In this document: positions 1 to 8,620 of the stretch, piece by piece | Numbering within the stretch: the stretch's first letter is position 1 | Layout: each line of letters starts with the position of its first letter | Assembly (NCBI RefSeq): GCF_023278045.1 | Contig: NZ_CP056783.1 | Span: forward strand, 3,133,501 to 3,197,500 | Reading direction: 5' to 3' | DNA: 64,000 bases | From: Flavobacterium sp. K5-23 | GTDB taxonomy: Bacteria; Bacteroidota; Bacteroidia; Flavobacteriales; Flavobacteriaceae | The notes under the pieces: model-generated | Told to the model about the DNA's origin: nothing | The model's database searches: none | Seen by the model: only the letters and a program-made list of their open reading frames with translations | Position numbers and translations under genes: made by a program

Positions 1-570
1 GCTATATATTCATTGTAAATATACTGACTACCTCTATCAGAGTGGTGTATCATTGGAGCTTGATTGTTTTCTAATGCCATTTGCATTGCGCTTAAATTAG
101 CAGTAGCTCTCATATGATTAGATAGTTGATGTCCAACGATTTTCTTTGTATAAACATCTATTATAAACACTGCGTAATAAAATCTTTCTCCAACATAAAT
201 ATAAGTTATATCCGATTGCCAAATCGTCGACGGAGCATATACAGACATTGACTTTATTAGATTCGGAAAATAAACTTTCACAGAAAACGTTGTTCTCCTG
301 TAATTTTTATGCCTTTTTATCCTGAACCCTAAATCCATAAACGTATCGATAAATCTATCTCTTCCTATGAAATTAGGACGCAAAGCATAATACATTTTCT
401 CAACCCCACAACCAGGGGGTGTTCTTTCCTTAGTTCCTCTGCTTCTAAAATCAGACATTCTATCTTTCTTTCAAAAGCAACCTGTCTTTTTGAATACTGA
501 TTAACTGCTTGCTTGCTTATTTCAAGTGTTTCGTAAAGCTGATTTAAAGAAAAACTTATTACTTTCTGGT
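1..570 (-). pseudogene. IS3-family transposase orfB, frameshifted and cut by the window edge
   Basis: Read on the minus strand, this is the DDE integrase part of an IS3-family transposase. The first segment (ETLEISKQAVNQYSKRQ, then LILEAEELRKEH) lies in the -1 frame relative to orfA, as expected for this family. At a C5 run (minus strand, plus positions 415-419) the frame breaks: 8 bases separate the Glu-His region from the conserved GCGVEKMYY segment. The upstream frame then stops at 365-367. Beyond the break the protein continues to the edge and shows the first catalytic Asp (IWQSDITYIYVGERFYY) and the second (IHHSDRGSQYIYNEYI). The Glu would lie outside the window. Probably inactive unless the slip is programmed or a sequencing error. 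Confidence 0.8.
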
Positions 571-954
571 TCTCAACGAACCAGCTGATTGTGGGGTGTT
601 GGAGTTTTTTTTTATGTCGATATTAAATTCATCTTTAGCTATATCAATCATCTTTTCGAGATAATCAATTTTTATTTGCTTCTGACCAACCGCTTGTTCA
701 AGTTCTTTTATCTTGAGTTCTAACTGTTTTAGCTTATCAATGTTACTATCTTTCATTTCTACAACTCTAATTCCTTTTTCATTAAAAGTAGAAAATTTAT
801 AAATCCAATTGTAGATTGTAACGTTATTTACTCCGTAAAGTCGTTCTAATTGCAGAACACTATACTTCCCGCTTTCGTAAAAACTTACGATTCCTTTTTT
901 AAACTCTTCCGAATAAACTCGGAGTTTCCTAATTTCTTTTAAATTTGCATTCAT
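559..954 (-). CDS. IS3-family transposase orfA (helix-turn-helix protein)
   Basis: 131 aa. The N-terminal half (about residues 10-60) is a transposase_8-type helix-turn-helix: EEFKKGIVSFYESGKYSVLQL, then the NVTIYNWIYKF recognition region. Residues 73-105 form a leucine-zipper-like coiled coil (LKQLELKIKELEQ, IDYLEKMI), the usual dimerisation part of OrfA. In IS3 elements OrfA binds the terminal repeats and is fused to OrfB by a -1 ribosomal slip. Here the -1 frame is open over the last codons of orfA, so that layout is preserved. The gene looks intact, while the downstream orfB does not. Confidence 0.85.
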   Translation of the reverse strand: MNANLKEIRKLRVYSEEFKKGIVSFYESGKYSVLQLERLYGVNNVTIYNWIYKFSTFNEKGIRVVEMKDSNIDKLKQLELKIKELEQAVGQKQIKIDYLEKMIDIAKDEFNIDIKKNSNTPQSAGSLRTRK

Positions 955-999
955 ATAACTTGACTTTTGTGGTCAACCTATATCAGGGAAGTACAGATC

Positions 1000-1076
1000 A
1001 CTGAACACTGATTACTGAACACTGAATACTGACCACTGATTACTGAAAACTGACCACTGATTACTGACCACTAAAC
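1000..1076. repeat. ACTGANN heptamer tandem repeat, 11 units
   Basis: Eleven consecutive 7-bp units starting ACTGA (last unit ACTAAAC), with the two final positions variable (AC, TT, AT, CC, AA). It lies between the IS3 end and the hairpin after the NUDIX gene. The same word occurs at 13473-13522 (reverse complement) and at 55912-55945. Confidence 0.9.
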
Positions 1077-1131
1077 GCGCGTGAAGGATAGAAGCAATCC
1101 GCCACAGCGGAGCGGATAGCCTGACAGCCGT

Positions 1132-1178
1132 TAAGAAAAGGGGCTTATAAACACTGTTTTTATAAGCCCCTTTTCTTA
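1132..1178. terminator. Strong hairpin terminator after the NUDIX gene
   Basis: A perfect 19-bp inverted repeat (1133-1151 pairs with 1159-1177, extended by one pair) with a 7-nt loop. The stem carries AAGAAAAGGGG / CCCCTTTTCTT. It sits downstream of the minus-strand NUDIX gene. The adjoining GC-richer segment 1077-1131, with its own ATCCGC/GCGGAT inverted repeat, may be part of an interspersed repeat. Confidence 0.65.
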
Positions 1179-1200
1179 GCTGGTGACACGCCCAAAAAAT

Positions 1201-1812
1201 TTAAATTTTGGGATGCAAACTTTTTTCTTCTTCAAACAATAGTTTGATATTTTCATACGAGTTTTTCAATGCCTCTGGAATATCTTCGGGTTTAAACCAG
1301 GCCACTTTTTCAATTCCTTCGTCTAACTGTCCTTGAGGAATTCCTTCGAAATCAGATTGCATTTCGAACCAATGCGTTATTTTGAGTTTAAAAACACCAT
1401 TGCGTTTAAAAACATGATACGTTTTTTGAAGTTTATTTGTAATTCGTAGTAAATTTACACCTGTTTCTTCTTCGACTTCTCGCATTGCGGTGCCTTCAAT
1501 TGATTCCCCTTTTTCGGTTCCGCCTTTGGGTAAATCCCATTTTCCGTTTCTAAAAATGAATAAAACTTCCCCTTTTTTATTATATACCAAGCCTCCACCC
1601 GCTTTATTTACGGGGATTTTAGCTTTCAAAGTTTTCATAATTTCTTTTTCATCAGGATGATAAAGACTTGCCTGATGAATTTTATTTTGATAAATTTGAA
1701 CTATAAGCTGCTTGATATCAACACTTTCTAACAAGAATATTTGAAAATCTGTTTCTTTGGAGATTTTATTTGTCAAAAAAAGTGGTTTGTCGTTCACAAA
1801 AACTTTATACAT
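1201..1812 (-). CDS. NUDIX hydrolase
   Basis: 203 aa. The complete Nudix box G-x5-E-x7-REVEEETGV is present (GGTEKGESIEGTAM, then REVEEETGV, about residues 97-119), preceded by the usual KWDLPKGG strand. These enzymes hydrolyse nucleoside diphosphates linked to another moiety; the substrate cannot be read from the sequence. The first 70 residues are a less conserved extension. It is divergent from pyrE with only 7 bp between the two start codons, so each promoter must overlap the neighbouring gene. Confidence 0.9.
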   Translation of the reverse strand: MYKVFVNDKPLFLTNKISKETDFQIFLLESVDIKQLIVQIYQNKIHQASLYHPDEKEIMKTLKAKIPVNKAGGGLVYNKKGEVLFIFRNGKWDLPKGGTEKGESIEGTAMREVEEETGVNLLRITNKLQKTYHVFKRNGVFKLKITHWFEMQSDFEGIPQGQLDEGIEKVAWFKPEDIPEALKNSYENIKLLFEEEKSLHPKI

Positions 1813-1815
1813 TTG
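1808..1815 (+). promoter_or_regulatory. TAnnTTTG -7 element of pyrE (leaderless candidate)
   Basis: TACATTTG matches the Bacteroidetes -7 consensus. If +1 lies 12 nt after its first T, transcription starts on the pyrE ATG at 1820, giving a leaderless mRNA. The element lies inside the first codons of the divergent NUDIX gene. Confidence 0.55.
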
Positions 1816-1819
1816 TATT

Positions 1820-2464
1820 ATGATTTTTAATAAAGATACAGCCGAAAAAACAGCCGAATTGCTTTTACAAATAAATGCAATTAAATTGAATCCAGGAAAT
1901 CCTTTTACGTGGGCTTCCGGATGGAAATCACCTATTTATTGTGATAACCGCCTAATCCTCTCATTTCCAACGATAAGAAATTACATAAGAGATGAGTTTT
2001 CTAAAAATATTGAAAAACAATTTGGAAAACCAGATGTTATTGCCGGTGTTGCCACTGGAGCAATAGGAATTGGAATACTAGTTGCTGAAAGTTTAGGGTT
2101 GCCATTTGTATATGTGCGTCCAGAAGCGAAGAAGCATGGTAGACAAAACCAAGTGGAAGGATTTTTGCAAAAAGGTCAAAATGTTGTCGTAGTCGAAGAT
2201 TTAATCAGCACAGGAAACAGTAGTTTGCTTGCGGTTGAAGCTTTACGTGCAGCAGGTGCAAACATTAAAGGAATGGCAGCGATCTTTACCTATGGTTTTG
2301 ATGTAGCTGAACAAAACTTTAAAAATGCAAACCTTGACTTATACACATTGAGTAATTATCAGAATTTGTTGAATTTAGCGGTTGCTAAAAGCTACATTAC
2401 TGAAAAAGAAGAACAAACTTTGAGAGAATGGAGCGTTTCTCCTTCTACTTGGGATATTGTTTAG
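1820..2464 (+). CDS. pyrE: Orotate phosphoribosyltransferase
   Basis: 214 aa from the ATG at 1820 (MIFNKDTAEKTAELL). A longer in-frame start at 1757 would lie inside the NUDIX gene and upstream of the promoter, so it is rejected. The PRPP-binding loop VVVVEDLISTGNSSL (about residues 121-135) and the GNPFTWASGWKSPIYCDNR substrate loop near the N-terminus are diagnostic. The enzyme joins orotate and PRPP to form OMP in pyrimidine synthesis. It is followed 22 bp later by an SRPBCC protein. Confidence 0.95.
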   Translation: MIFNKDTAEKTAELLLQINAIKLNPGNPFTWASGWKSPIYCDNRLILSFPTIRNYIRDEFSKNIEKQFGKPDVIAGVATGAIGIGILVAESLGLPFVYVRPEAKKHGRQNQVEGFLQKGQNVVVVEDLISTGNSSLLAVEALRAAGANIKGMAAIFTYGFDVAEQNFKNANLDLYTLSNYQNLLNLAVAKSYITEKEEQTLREWSVSPSTWDIV

Positions 2465-2486
2465 AAATTAAAAACAAACAAAAAAG

Positions 2487-2879
2487 ATGAACTTAGAAAG
2501 TCCTAAAGTAAACGTTGAAAAATCAGCGCAAGAATTATTCAATCTATTGACTGATGTAAAAAGTTTCGAAAAATTAATGCCTGATAACATTGCGAAATTT
2601 GAAGTAATTGGAGACGATGCTTTTATTTTTGGATTAAAAGGTATGCCGGAAATTAAATTAAAAATGAAGGAAAAAGTAGCGCCAAATAAAGTAGTTCTTG
2701 GAGCAGCTAGTGATAAACTTCCTTTTACTTTGACGGCAAACATTGATTCAATTTCAGATAATTCAAGTGCAGTGAAATTAGATTTTGAAGGGGACTTCAA
2801 TCCTATGATGGCAATGATGATAAAAGGACCAATTGGTAAATTTATCGAAACATTGGCAACAAATATGGGGAAACTATAA
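2487..2879 (+). CDS. SRPBCC (START-like) domain protein
   Basis: 130 aa, soluble, no signal peptide. The order VEKSAQELFNLLTDVKSFEKLMPDN followed by strands with FEGDFNPMMAMMIKGP is the SRPBCC/polyketide-cyclase-like ligand-binding fold. The ligand is unknown. It directly follows pyrE and is probably cotranscribed, ending at a bidirectional hairpin. No catalytic residues can be assigned. Confidence 0.75.
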   Translation: MNLESPKVNVEKSAQELFNLLTDVKSFEKLMPDNIAKFEVIGDDAFIFGLKGMPEIKLKMKEKVAPNKVVLGAASDKLPFTLTANIDSISDNSSAVKLDFEGDFNPMMAMMIKGPIGKFIETLATNMGKL

Positions 2880-2902
2880 ACCCTTTTTTAAAAGCGATAT
2901 AT

Positions 2903-2934
2903 AAAAATCTTTTGGTTCAACCCAAAAGATTTTT
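2903..2934. terminator. Bidirectional terminator between the SRPBCC gene and birA
   Basis: A 13-bp perfect stem (2903-2915 with 2922-2934), 6-nt loop, A-rich on one side and T-rich on the other, lying between two convergent genes. Confidence 0.8.
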
Positions 2935-2969
2935 TTTTTATTTATTCCCTTTCCAATCCTTAATAAAGA

Positions 2970-3698
2970 TTAATACAACATCTGGATTTCCTTAATACTA
3001 TATTCTGACACCGTTTCATCTTCTAAAAGAACCTGAAGTTGGCCATAAGGGGAAACACCCTGAATAATTCCCATAAAAGTATTGTCTTTATTATCCCTGA
3101 AAGGCATGGGAATTCCTTTTTTGAAAAGAAAATTGGTATAAGTTTGCCATAAAGAATCAGCCTGTAAATTTTCTACAATTAAAAGCTTTTCAAACTTTTC
3201 AACGATGGAAATAAGCAAGGCTTCTTTATCGAATTCTGTCTTACAAATAACAGCTAGAGATGACGCTTTAGGAAGATTTACAAAATTAATTTGGTTAACA
3301 TTCAGCCCTAAACCAATAATTGAATTGACAGTTCCATCACTTTTTATGCTGTTTTCAATCAAAATACCGCCAATTTTAAAATTATATGACATTATGTCGT
3401 TCGGCCATTTTATAGTTAAAGCAGGAATATTTAATACTTCTAACACCTGAATTACAGAAATTGCTACAGCTATATTTAAATTATATATTTGGTTAATATC
3501 TGAAAGACTATTTTTAACAAAAGCACTCATTACTAGATTTTTACCTACCTCAGAGTTCCAAACTGAGCCCATTTGCCCTTTACCTTTAGTTTGATTTTGA
3601 GCAGTAACAACAGTGAAATTTTCCAGTTCTTGTTTATTCGACAATCCTTTTAGGAATTCATTAGTTGAATCTATGGCATCGAGTTTGATTAGTTTCAT
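2970..3698 (-). CDS. birA: Biotin--[acetyl-CoA-carboxylase] ligase
   Basis: 242 aa. Catalytic-domain motifs are clear: the GKGQMGSVW loop (residues 39-47, the GRGRxGRxW equivalent that holds biotinyl-AMP), KWPNDI (about residue 98) and KIGGILIEN. It attaches biotin to carboxyl-carrier proteins. There is no N-terminal helix-turn-helix, so this is the short monofunctional type that cannot act as the E. coli-style biotin repressor. It is divergent from rsfS. Confidence 0.92.
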   Translation of the reverse strand: MKLIKLDAIDSTNEFLKGLSNKQELENFTVVTAQNQTKGKGQMGSVWNSEVGKNLVMSAFVKNSLSDINQIYNLNIAVAISVIQVLEVLNIPALTIKWPNDIMSYNFKIGGILIENSIKSDGTVNSIIGLGLNVNQINFVNLPKASSLAVICKTEFDKEALLISIVEKFEKLLIVENLQADSLWQTYTNFLFKKGIPMPFRDNKDNTFMGIIQGVSPYGQLQVLLEDETVSEYSIKEIQMLY

Positions 3699-3741
3699 TG
3701 ACGGTTTTTAGTGTATCTGAATTTAATATTTTGTTAAGGTT

Positions 3742-3749
3742 CAAAAATA
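3742..3749 (-). promoter_or_regulatory. TAnnTTTG -7 element of birA
   Basis: TATTTTTG on the minus strand, predicting a start near 3737 and a leader of about 39 nt to the birA ATG. Confidence 0.45.
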
Positions 3750-3793
3750 ATCACAAAAAATGGTAACTTTACAAACTTATTTAAAAATAATTC

Positions 3794-4165
3794 ATGGCAA
3801 AAAAGACTATAAATAATGATGCTTTATTAGCGAACATTATTAAAGGGATTGAAGAGGTAAAAGGAAATGACATTGACATTCTTGACTTAAGAGAAATAGA
3901 CAGCGCAGTATGCGACTATTTTATTGTATGCAACGGTAATTCAAACACACAGGTTAACGCAATTGTTAACTCTATTCAAAAAACAGTTTCTAAGGAATTA
4001 AAGGACAAACCATGGCACGTGGAAGGTTCTGATAATGCGGAATGGGTTCTTATGGATTATGTTCATATTGTAGTTCACGTATTTCAAAAACACATTCGAG
4101 AATATTACAACATCGAAAGTTTGTGGGGAGATGCTAAAATCACTAAAATAGAAAACAAATACTAA
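3794..4165 (+). CDS. rsfS: Ribosome silencing factor RsfS
   Basis: 123 aa, full length for the family. DILDLREIDSAVCDYFIVCNGNS and WVLMDYVHIVVHVF (residues 32-100) are the RsfS/Iojap core. The protein binds L14 of the large ribosomal subunit and blocks subunit joining in stationary phase. The ftsH start follows 15 bp after the stop, so the two are very likely cotranscribed. Confidence 0.93.
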   Translation: MAKKTINNDALLANIIKGIEEVKGNDIDILDLREIDSAVCDYFIVCNGNSNTQVNAIVNSIQKTVSKELKDKPWHVEGSDNAEWVLMDYVHIVVHVFQKHIREYYNIESLWGDAKITKIENKY

Positions 4166-4180
4166 AGAAAGACACTTCGC

Positions 4181-6106
4181 ATGGCTAAAGATAATAATCA
4201 GAATCCGAATAAATTTAAAGTAAGTCCTTGGTTAGTTTATACTGCAATTTTACTTATTTTTCTATTTATAAGTTTTATAACCGGCAGTTCAAGTTTACAA
4301 GAACCATCTCAATTGACATCTTCTAAATTCAATGTGTTTTTAGAAAAAGGCCAAATTGAAAAGGTTATTGTATATAATAAAACGGAAGCCGAAGTGTTCC
4401 TTAAAGCTGATGCTCTAAAGGATAAAGATCATAAAAAAGTATCAAAAGATATTTTTGACAGACCTAATAAAGGTCCGCATTATACTTTTGACATTGGTAA
4501 TGATCAAATTTTTCAAAACAAATTAGAAAAAGCGGTTAGCGAAGGAAAATTAAAAGATTTTAATTTCTTGGCAAAAAGCAATTGGTCAGATATTCTTATC
4601 AGTTTACTACCTATCATAATCATAATTGGTGTTTGGATCTTTATTATGAGAAAAATGTCAGGTGGTGGCGCAGGTGGAGGTGGTCAGATTTTCAATATTG
4701 GAAAATCTAAAGCCAAACTATTTGATGAAAAAACCGACATTAAAACAACTTTTAAAGATGTTGCTGGATTAGAAGGTGCTAAAGAAGAAATACAAGAAAT
4801 TGTAGAGTTCTTGAAAAACCCTGAAAAATACACCAACCTTGGTGGTAAAATACCTAAAGGTGCTTTACTTGTAGGGCCTCCTGGAACAGGAAAAACCTTA
4901 TTAGCAAAAGCTGTAGCTGGAGAAGCTCAAGTTCCATTTTTCTCTTTGTCAGGTTCTGATTTTGTTGAAATGTTTGTTGGTGTTGGTGCTTCACGTGTAC
5001 GTGATTTATTTAAACAAGCAAAAGAAAAAGCGCCAGCAATTATTTTCATTGATGAAATTGATGCTGTGGGTAGAGCTAGAGGAAAAAGCAATATGTCAGG
5101 TGGTAATGATGAAAGAGAAAACACTCTAAATCAATTGTTAACTGAGATGGATGGTTTTGGTACTAATTCTAATGTAATTGTATTAGCTGCTACAAACAGA
5201 GCCGATGTATTAGACAAAGCATTAATGCGTGCAGGTCGTTTTGACAGACAGATTTTTGTGGATTTACCAGATATTCGCGAGCGTGCCGAAATTTTCAAAG
5301 TGCATCTTGCACCATTGAAAAAAGTGGAAGGACTTGATACAGACTTTTTAGCAAAACAAACTCCGGGATTCTCAGGAGCTGACATTGCTAATGTGTGTAA
5401 TGAAGCGGCACTTATTGCAGCACGTTACAACAAAACAGCTGTTGACAAACAAGATTTCTTAGATGCAGTTGACAGAATTGTAGGTGGTCTAGAAAAGAAA
5501 AACAAAATTGTAACTCCAGCCGAAAAGAAAGCAATCGCTATTCATGAAGCAGGACACGCAACTGTAAGTTGGATGCTTGAACATGCTGCTCCACTTATCA
5601 AAGTAACTATAGTTCCTAGAGGACAAAGCTTAGGTGCTGCTTGGTACTTACCAGAAGAACGTCTAATTGTTCGTCCAGATCAAATGCTGGATGAAATGTG
5701 TGCTACTATGGGAGGAAGAGCCGCTGAAAAAGTAATATTCAATAGAATTTCTACTGGTGCTTTAAGTGATTTAGAAAAAGTAACTAAACAAGCGAGAGCT
5801 ATGGTTACTATTTATGGTTTGAATGATAAAATCGGAAACGTAACTTATTACGATTCGACTGGTCAAAGTGAATATAATTTCTCTAAACCATATTCTGAAG
5901 AAACTGCTAAAATCATTGATACAGAAATTTCTATATTGATAGAAAGTCAGTACCAAAGAGCAATTGATATCTTAGAAGAAAACAAAGACAAATTAAATCA
6001 GCTAGCTGATATCCTAATAGAAAAAGAAGTTATCTTCAAAGATGACCTTGAAGCTATTTTTGGAAAAAGAACTTTTGATGCTAATTTGGAAGAAGTAGTG
6101 TCGTAA
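4181..6106 (+). CDS. ftsH: ATP-dependent zinc metalloprotease FtsH
   Basis: 641 aa. TM1 is at about residues 17-36, a periplasmic domain follows, and TM2 is at about 135-157. The AAA+ Walker A GPPGTGKT is at 232-239, and Walker [12 protein letters not shown] and the second region of homology are downstream. The HEAGH zinc site begins at residue 455. A Gly-rich linker ([13 protein letters not shown]) follows TM2. It degrades misfolded membrane and regulatory proteins. The gene ends in an 18-bp terminator hairpin. Confidence 0.97.
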   Translation: MAKDNNQNPNKFKVSPWLVYTAILLIFLFISFITGSSSLQEPSQLTSSKFNVFLEKGQIEKVIVYNKTEAEVFLKADALKDKDHKKVSKDIFDRPNKGPHYTFDIGNDQIFQNKLEKAVSEGKLKDFNFLAKSNWSDILISLLPIIIIIGVWIFIMRKMSGGGAGGGGQIFNIGKSKAKLFDEKTDIKTTFKDVAGLEGAKEEIQEIVEFLKNPEKYTNLGGKIPKGALLVGPPGTGKTLLAKAVAGEAQVPFFSLSGSDFVEMFVGVGASRVRDLFKQAKEKAPAIIFIDEIDAVGRARGKSNMSGGNDERENTLNQLLTEMDGFGTNSNVIVLAATNRADVLDKALMRAGRFDRQIFVDLPDIRERAEIFKVHLAPLKKVEGLDTDFLAKQTPGFSGADIANVCNEAALIAARYNKTAVDKQDFLDAVDRIVGGLEKKNKIVTPAEKKAIAIHEAGHATVSWMLEHAAPLIKVTIVPRGQSLGAAWYLPEERLIVRPDQMLDEMCATMGGRAAEKVIFNRISTGALSDLEKVTKQARAMVTIYGLNDKIGNVTYYDSTGQSEYNFSKPYSEETAKIIDTEISILIESQYQRAIDILEENKDKLNQLADILIEKEVIFKDDLEAIFGKRTFDANLEEVVS

Positions 6107-6131
6107 CTTTAGATAAAATCTAAATATTTTT

Positions 6132-6170
6132 AAAATCTTAATTCAAAAGCTACTTTTGAATTAAGATTTT
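6132..6170 (+). terminator. ftsH terminator
   Basis: A perfect 18-bp stem (6132-6149 with 6153-6170), 3-nt loop and a following T run. The next gene's -7 element begins 3 nt after the stem. Confidence 0.85.
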
Positions 6171-6172
6171 TT

Positions 6173-6180
6173 TATCTTTG
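6173..6180 (+). promoter_or_regulatory. TAnnTTTG -7 element of the LUD-cdsA-psd operon
   Basis: TATCTTTG, exact consensus, in the tail of the ftsH terminator. It predicts +1 near 6185, so the possible TTG start at 6178 would be untranscribed and the ATG at 6220 is the likely start. Confidence 0.6.
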
Positions 6181-6219
6181 AACGTTTTCAATTACAATCT
6201 AAAGTACCCAAACAACTAT

Positions 6220-6816
6220 ATGAGTCTTTTCAGCAAATTTTTTGGTTCTATTAATCCTGCTTCAGAAGAAGAAAAAGAAAATGACATTTCTTCTCCAGAT
6301 AACGCTATGTCTATAGACGAACAGTTTATTTTTAACTTCAAAAAAAATGGAGGAAAGTTTTTATACTGCGAAAATATAAAGGAAATAGAAGAACAGTTTG
6401 AAAATATACTGGAAGAAAATGACTGGTATGAAAGTGAGGTTATGTGTTACGACCCTAAACTTTTTAAATTACTAGAGGATAACAAATTAAGCCACTCTGG
6501 ATCTTTATCCCCAAAATTCATTTTTGCGAGTTGTGAAAATTTAATTGCCGAAGAAGGTTCTATTTTGTTTTCTTCAAAGCAAATCAAACAACACAAGCCT
6601 AACGAATTGCCTACGAATATTGTAGTGTTTGCAACTACAAGTCAAATCCTTGCTGTAAAAAGTGATGGTTTAAGCGCAATTAAAAAGAAATACGAAAGAG
6701 ATTACCCAACAAACATTACCACTATAAAATATTTTGAAAAAGCAAAGGAAGAAGATTTTACCCAATACGGTAGTTCGGCTAAAAACCTTTATTTATTGCT
6801 TTTAGAAGATCTATAA
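6220..6816 (+). CDS. LUD-domain (LutC/YkgG-type) protein
   Basis: 198 aa from the ATG at 6220 (MSLFSKFFGSINP), chosen because the promoter overlaps the upstream alternative. The C-terminal half (FIFASCENLIAEEGSILFSS and NELPTNIVVFATTSQIL) matches the LUD fold found in LutB/LutC of lactate utilisation. The lutA and lutB partners are absent; instead it heads a phospholipid operon with cdsA one base after its stop. Its role here is therefore unknown, and a lactate function should not be assumed. Confidence 0.75.
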   Translation: MSLFSKFFGSINPASEEEKENDISSPDNAMSIDEQFIFNFKKNGGKFLYCENIKEIEEQFENILEENDWYESEVMCYDPKLFKLLEDNKLSHSGSLSPKFIFASCENLIAEEGSILFSSKQIKQHKPNELPTNIVVFATTSQILAVKSDGLSAIKKKYERDYPTNITTIKYFEKAKEEDFTQYGSSAKNLYLLLLEDL

Positions 6817-6817
6817 G

Positions 6818-7708
6818 ATGAACGAAACACTCAAGAGAGCAATATCTGGTGCTGTTTACATTGCCTTGTTATTAGCTTCTATCCTATTTTCTACTGAAAG
6901 TTTTATTACTTTATTTGGTATTTTTCTAGTCATTGCAACTTATGAGTTTTGCAGTTTAGTTAAAATCAATAAAATTTTCCCACTTATTTTTGTTTCCCTT
7001 TTTTATACAAGTATCACTTTGATCAGTTATTATAAAATTGAAACTGAAAGATTTATTAATGGGTTTCTTGAAGAAAACATAAAGCTTACTGTCAACATAA
7101 ATCTTATTGATACTATACTTCTTCTATTTACATTGATGGTGTCTTTAAAATGTATTGTACTTTTATTTGATGACACCGTTCAATCCTTAAGTAAAACAAC
7201 AAAATATATTTACTTACTAGGGTATATTGTAATGCCATTCGTTTTTATTACAAAAATTTCATTCGGAATTAAAGACTATAATCCAAAAATCATAATTGGA
7301 TTATTCATTCTTATATGGACTAATGATACCTTTGCATATATAGTGGGAAAATCCATTGGAAAGAATAAATTATTTGAACGTATTTCTCCTAAAAAAACCA
7401 TCGAAGGATTTATTGGAGGAGTTGTATTTGCTGTTTTTGCAGGTTTTTTAATTTCGAAATTATACATTAGACCTAGTGCTCATTTTAGCAACAAATCGGT
7501 TATAATCTGGACAACCATCGCTTTAATTGTGGGTATTTTCGGGACAATTGGTGATTTAATTGAATCCAAATTCAAACGTATTGCTGGAGTAAAAGACAGC
7601 GGAAAGATAATGCCTGGTCACGGAGGTGTTTTAGATCGTCTAGATAGTGTTATCTTTGTAGCACCAATTATATTTTTATTTTATCAAATTTTAAACTATG
7701 TTTCATAA
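6818..7708 (+). CDS. cdsA: Phosphatidate cytidylyltransferase
   Basis: 296 aa, multi-pass inner-membrane enzyme making CDP-diacylglycerol from phosphatidate and CTP. The CDS signature SKFKRIAGVKDSGKIMPGHG followed by GVLDRLDS (about residues 250-277) and the PKKTIEGFIGG segment are complete. It overlaps psd by 11 bp, which suggests translational coupling. Confidence 0.95.
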   Translation: MNETLKRAISGAVYIALLLASILFSTESFITLFGIFLVIATYEFCSLVKINKIFPLIFVSLFYTSITLISYYKIETERFINGFLEENIKLTVNINLIDTILLLFTLMVSLKCIVLLFDDTVQSLSKTTKYIYLLGYIVMPFVFITKISFGIKDYNPKIIIGLFILIWTNDTFAYIVGKSIGKNKLFERISPKKTIEGFIGGVVFAVFAGFLISKLYIRPSAHFSNKSVIIWTTIALIVGIFGTIGDLIESKFKRIAGVKDSGKIMPGHGGVLDRLDSVIFVAPIIFLFYQILNYVS

Positions 7709-8351
7709 AGAAGGAACCAAAACTATTCTATTAGGAATAATTTTCACATCGATTGTACTTTTATTGGCTGACAATTTTATTGAGGCAGCAGGACTTAAAA
7801 TGTTAGTTCAACTATTTGCGTTAGCAATTTTGATTATCATTTTACAATTTTTCAGGAATCCGAAACGTACGGTTATTATCAATGAAAACCACATTCTTGC
7901 TCCTGTTGATGGAAAAGTGGTTGTTATAGAAGAAGTTTTTGAAAGCGAATACTTTAAAGATAAGCGTTTGCAAGTTTCAATTTTTATGTCACCTATCAAT
8001 GTGCATGTAACTCGTTACGGACTAAGCGGTCTTGTGAAATTCAGTAAATACCATCCTGGTAAGTTTTTGGTTGCTTGGCATCCAAAAGCAAGTGAGGAAA
8101 ATGAGAGAACGACAATTGTAATCGAGAATAAAACTTTTGGTGAAGTTTTATACCGACAAATTGCAGGTGCTTTGGCACGTAGAATTGTAAATTACGCCGA
8201 AGAAGGAATGCAAGTTGTTCAGGGAACTGATGCCGGATTTATTAAATTTGGTTCAAGAGTAGATATCTTTTTTCCTTTAGGAACTCCTATAAATGTAGTT
8301 CTTAATCAAAAAGCTATTGGTGGAAAAACTATTATTGCAACAAAAGGTTAA
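7698..8351 (+). CDS. psd: Phosphatidylserine decarboxylase family protein
   Basis: 217 aa, the short Psd-B type. The hydrophobic N-terminus (about residues 8-50) anchors it in the membrane. APVDGKVV and SPINVHVTRYG are family motifs. The self-cleavage site that gives the pyruvoyl cofactor is FGS at about residues 184-186. It makes phosphatidylethanolamine, the main Flavobacterium phospholipid. It shares TAATG with the next gene. Confidence 0.93.
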   Translation: MFHKEGTKTILLGIIFTSIVLLLADNFIEAAGLKMLVQLFALAILIIILQFFRNPKRTVIINENHILAPVDGKVVVIEEVFESEYFKDKRLQVSIFMSPINVHVTRYGLSGLVKFSKYHPGKFLVAWHPKASEENERTTIVIENKTFGEVLYRQIAGALARRIVNYAEEGMQVVQGTDAGFIKFGSRVDIFFPLGTPINVVLNQKAIGGKTIIATKG

Positions 8352-8620
8352 TGACTGAAAAAGATTTAGATAAACGATTTCAGGAAGCTTTTGAAATAGC
8401 TTCCAAAATGAGTCAGGCATCTTTACCACAAGATGTACAGCTACGTCTTTATGCTTTTTATAAACAAGCCGCCTTTGGTACATTAGAACCAAGACAGCCT
8501 TCCACTTTTCATTTAAGAGACGCTTTCAAGACAAATGCATGGATGCAAATAAGTCATCTTAGCTCTGAGGAAGCAAAGGAAGAGTATATAAAAATCATTA
8601 AATCTCTTTTGAAAAAATAA
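8351..8620 (+). CDS. Acyl-CoA-binding protein (ACBP)
   Basis: 89 aa, exactly the size of the four-helix ACBP domain. It has LRLYAFYKQAAFGTLEP and the following aromatic/Lys positions that hold the CoA head group (ACBP: YxxYKQAxxG). It is a cytosolic carrier of long-chain acyl-CoA. ACBP is mainly eukaryotic and patchy in bacteria. It starts within the psd stop (TAATG) and ends within TAATG of the SOD gene, so it is firmly part of the phospholipid operon. Confidence 0.9.
   Translation: MTEKDLDKRFQEAFEIASKMSQASLPQDVQLRLYAFYKQAAFGTLEPRQPSTFHLRDAFKTNAWMQISHLSSEEAKEEYIKIIKSLLKK

Larger units (their letters stand above)
1..985 (-). mobile_element. IS3-family insertion sequence, partial
   Basis: orfA and orfB on the minus strand form one IS3-family element whose right part lies outside the window. 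On the minus strand the sequence just outside orfA reads TGATATAGGTTGACC. This starts with the TG dinucleotide typical of IS3 ends, so position 985 is a reasonable guess for the left terminus. The partner inverted repeat and target duplication cannot be seen. Confidence 0.6.

Noticed and set aside
1000..1076. Possible CRISPR array
   Set aside because: The period is 7 bp with no spacers; no cas gene is present.
1757..1819. Longer pyrE start
   Set aside because: It lies within the NUDIX gene and before the promoter; the family N-terminus matches the ATG at 1820.
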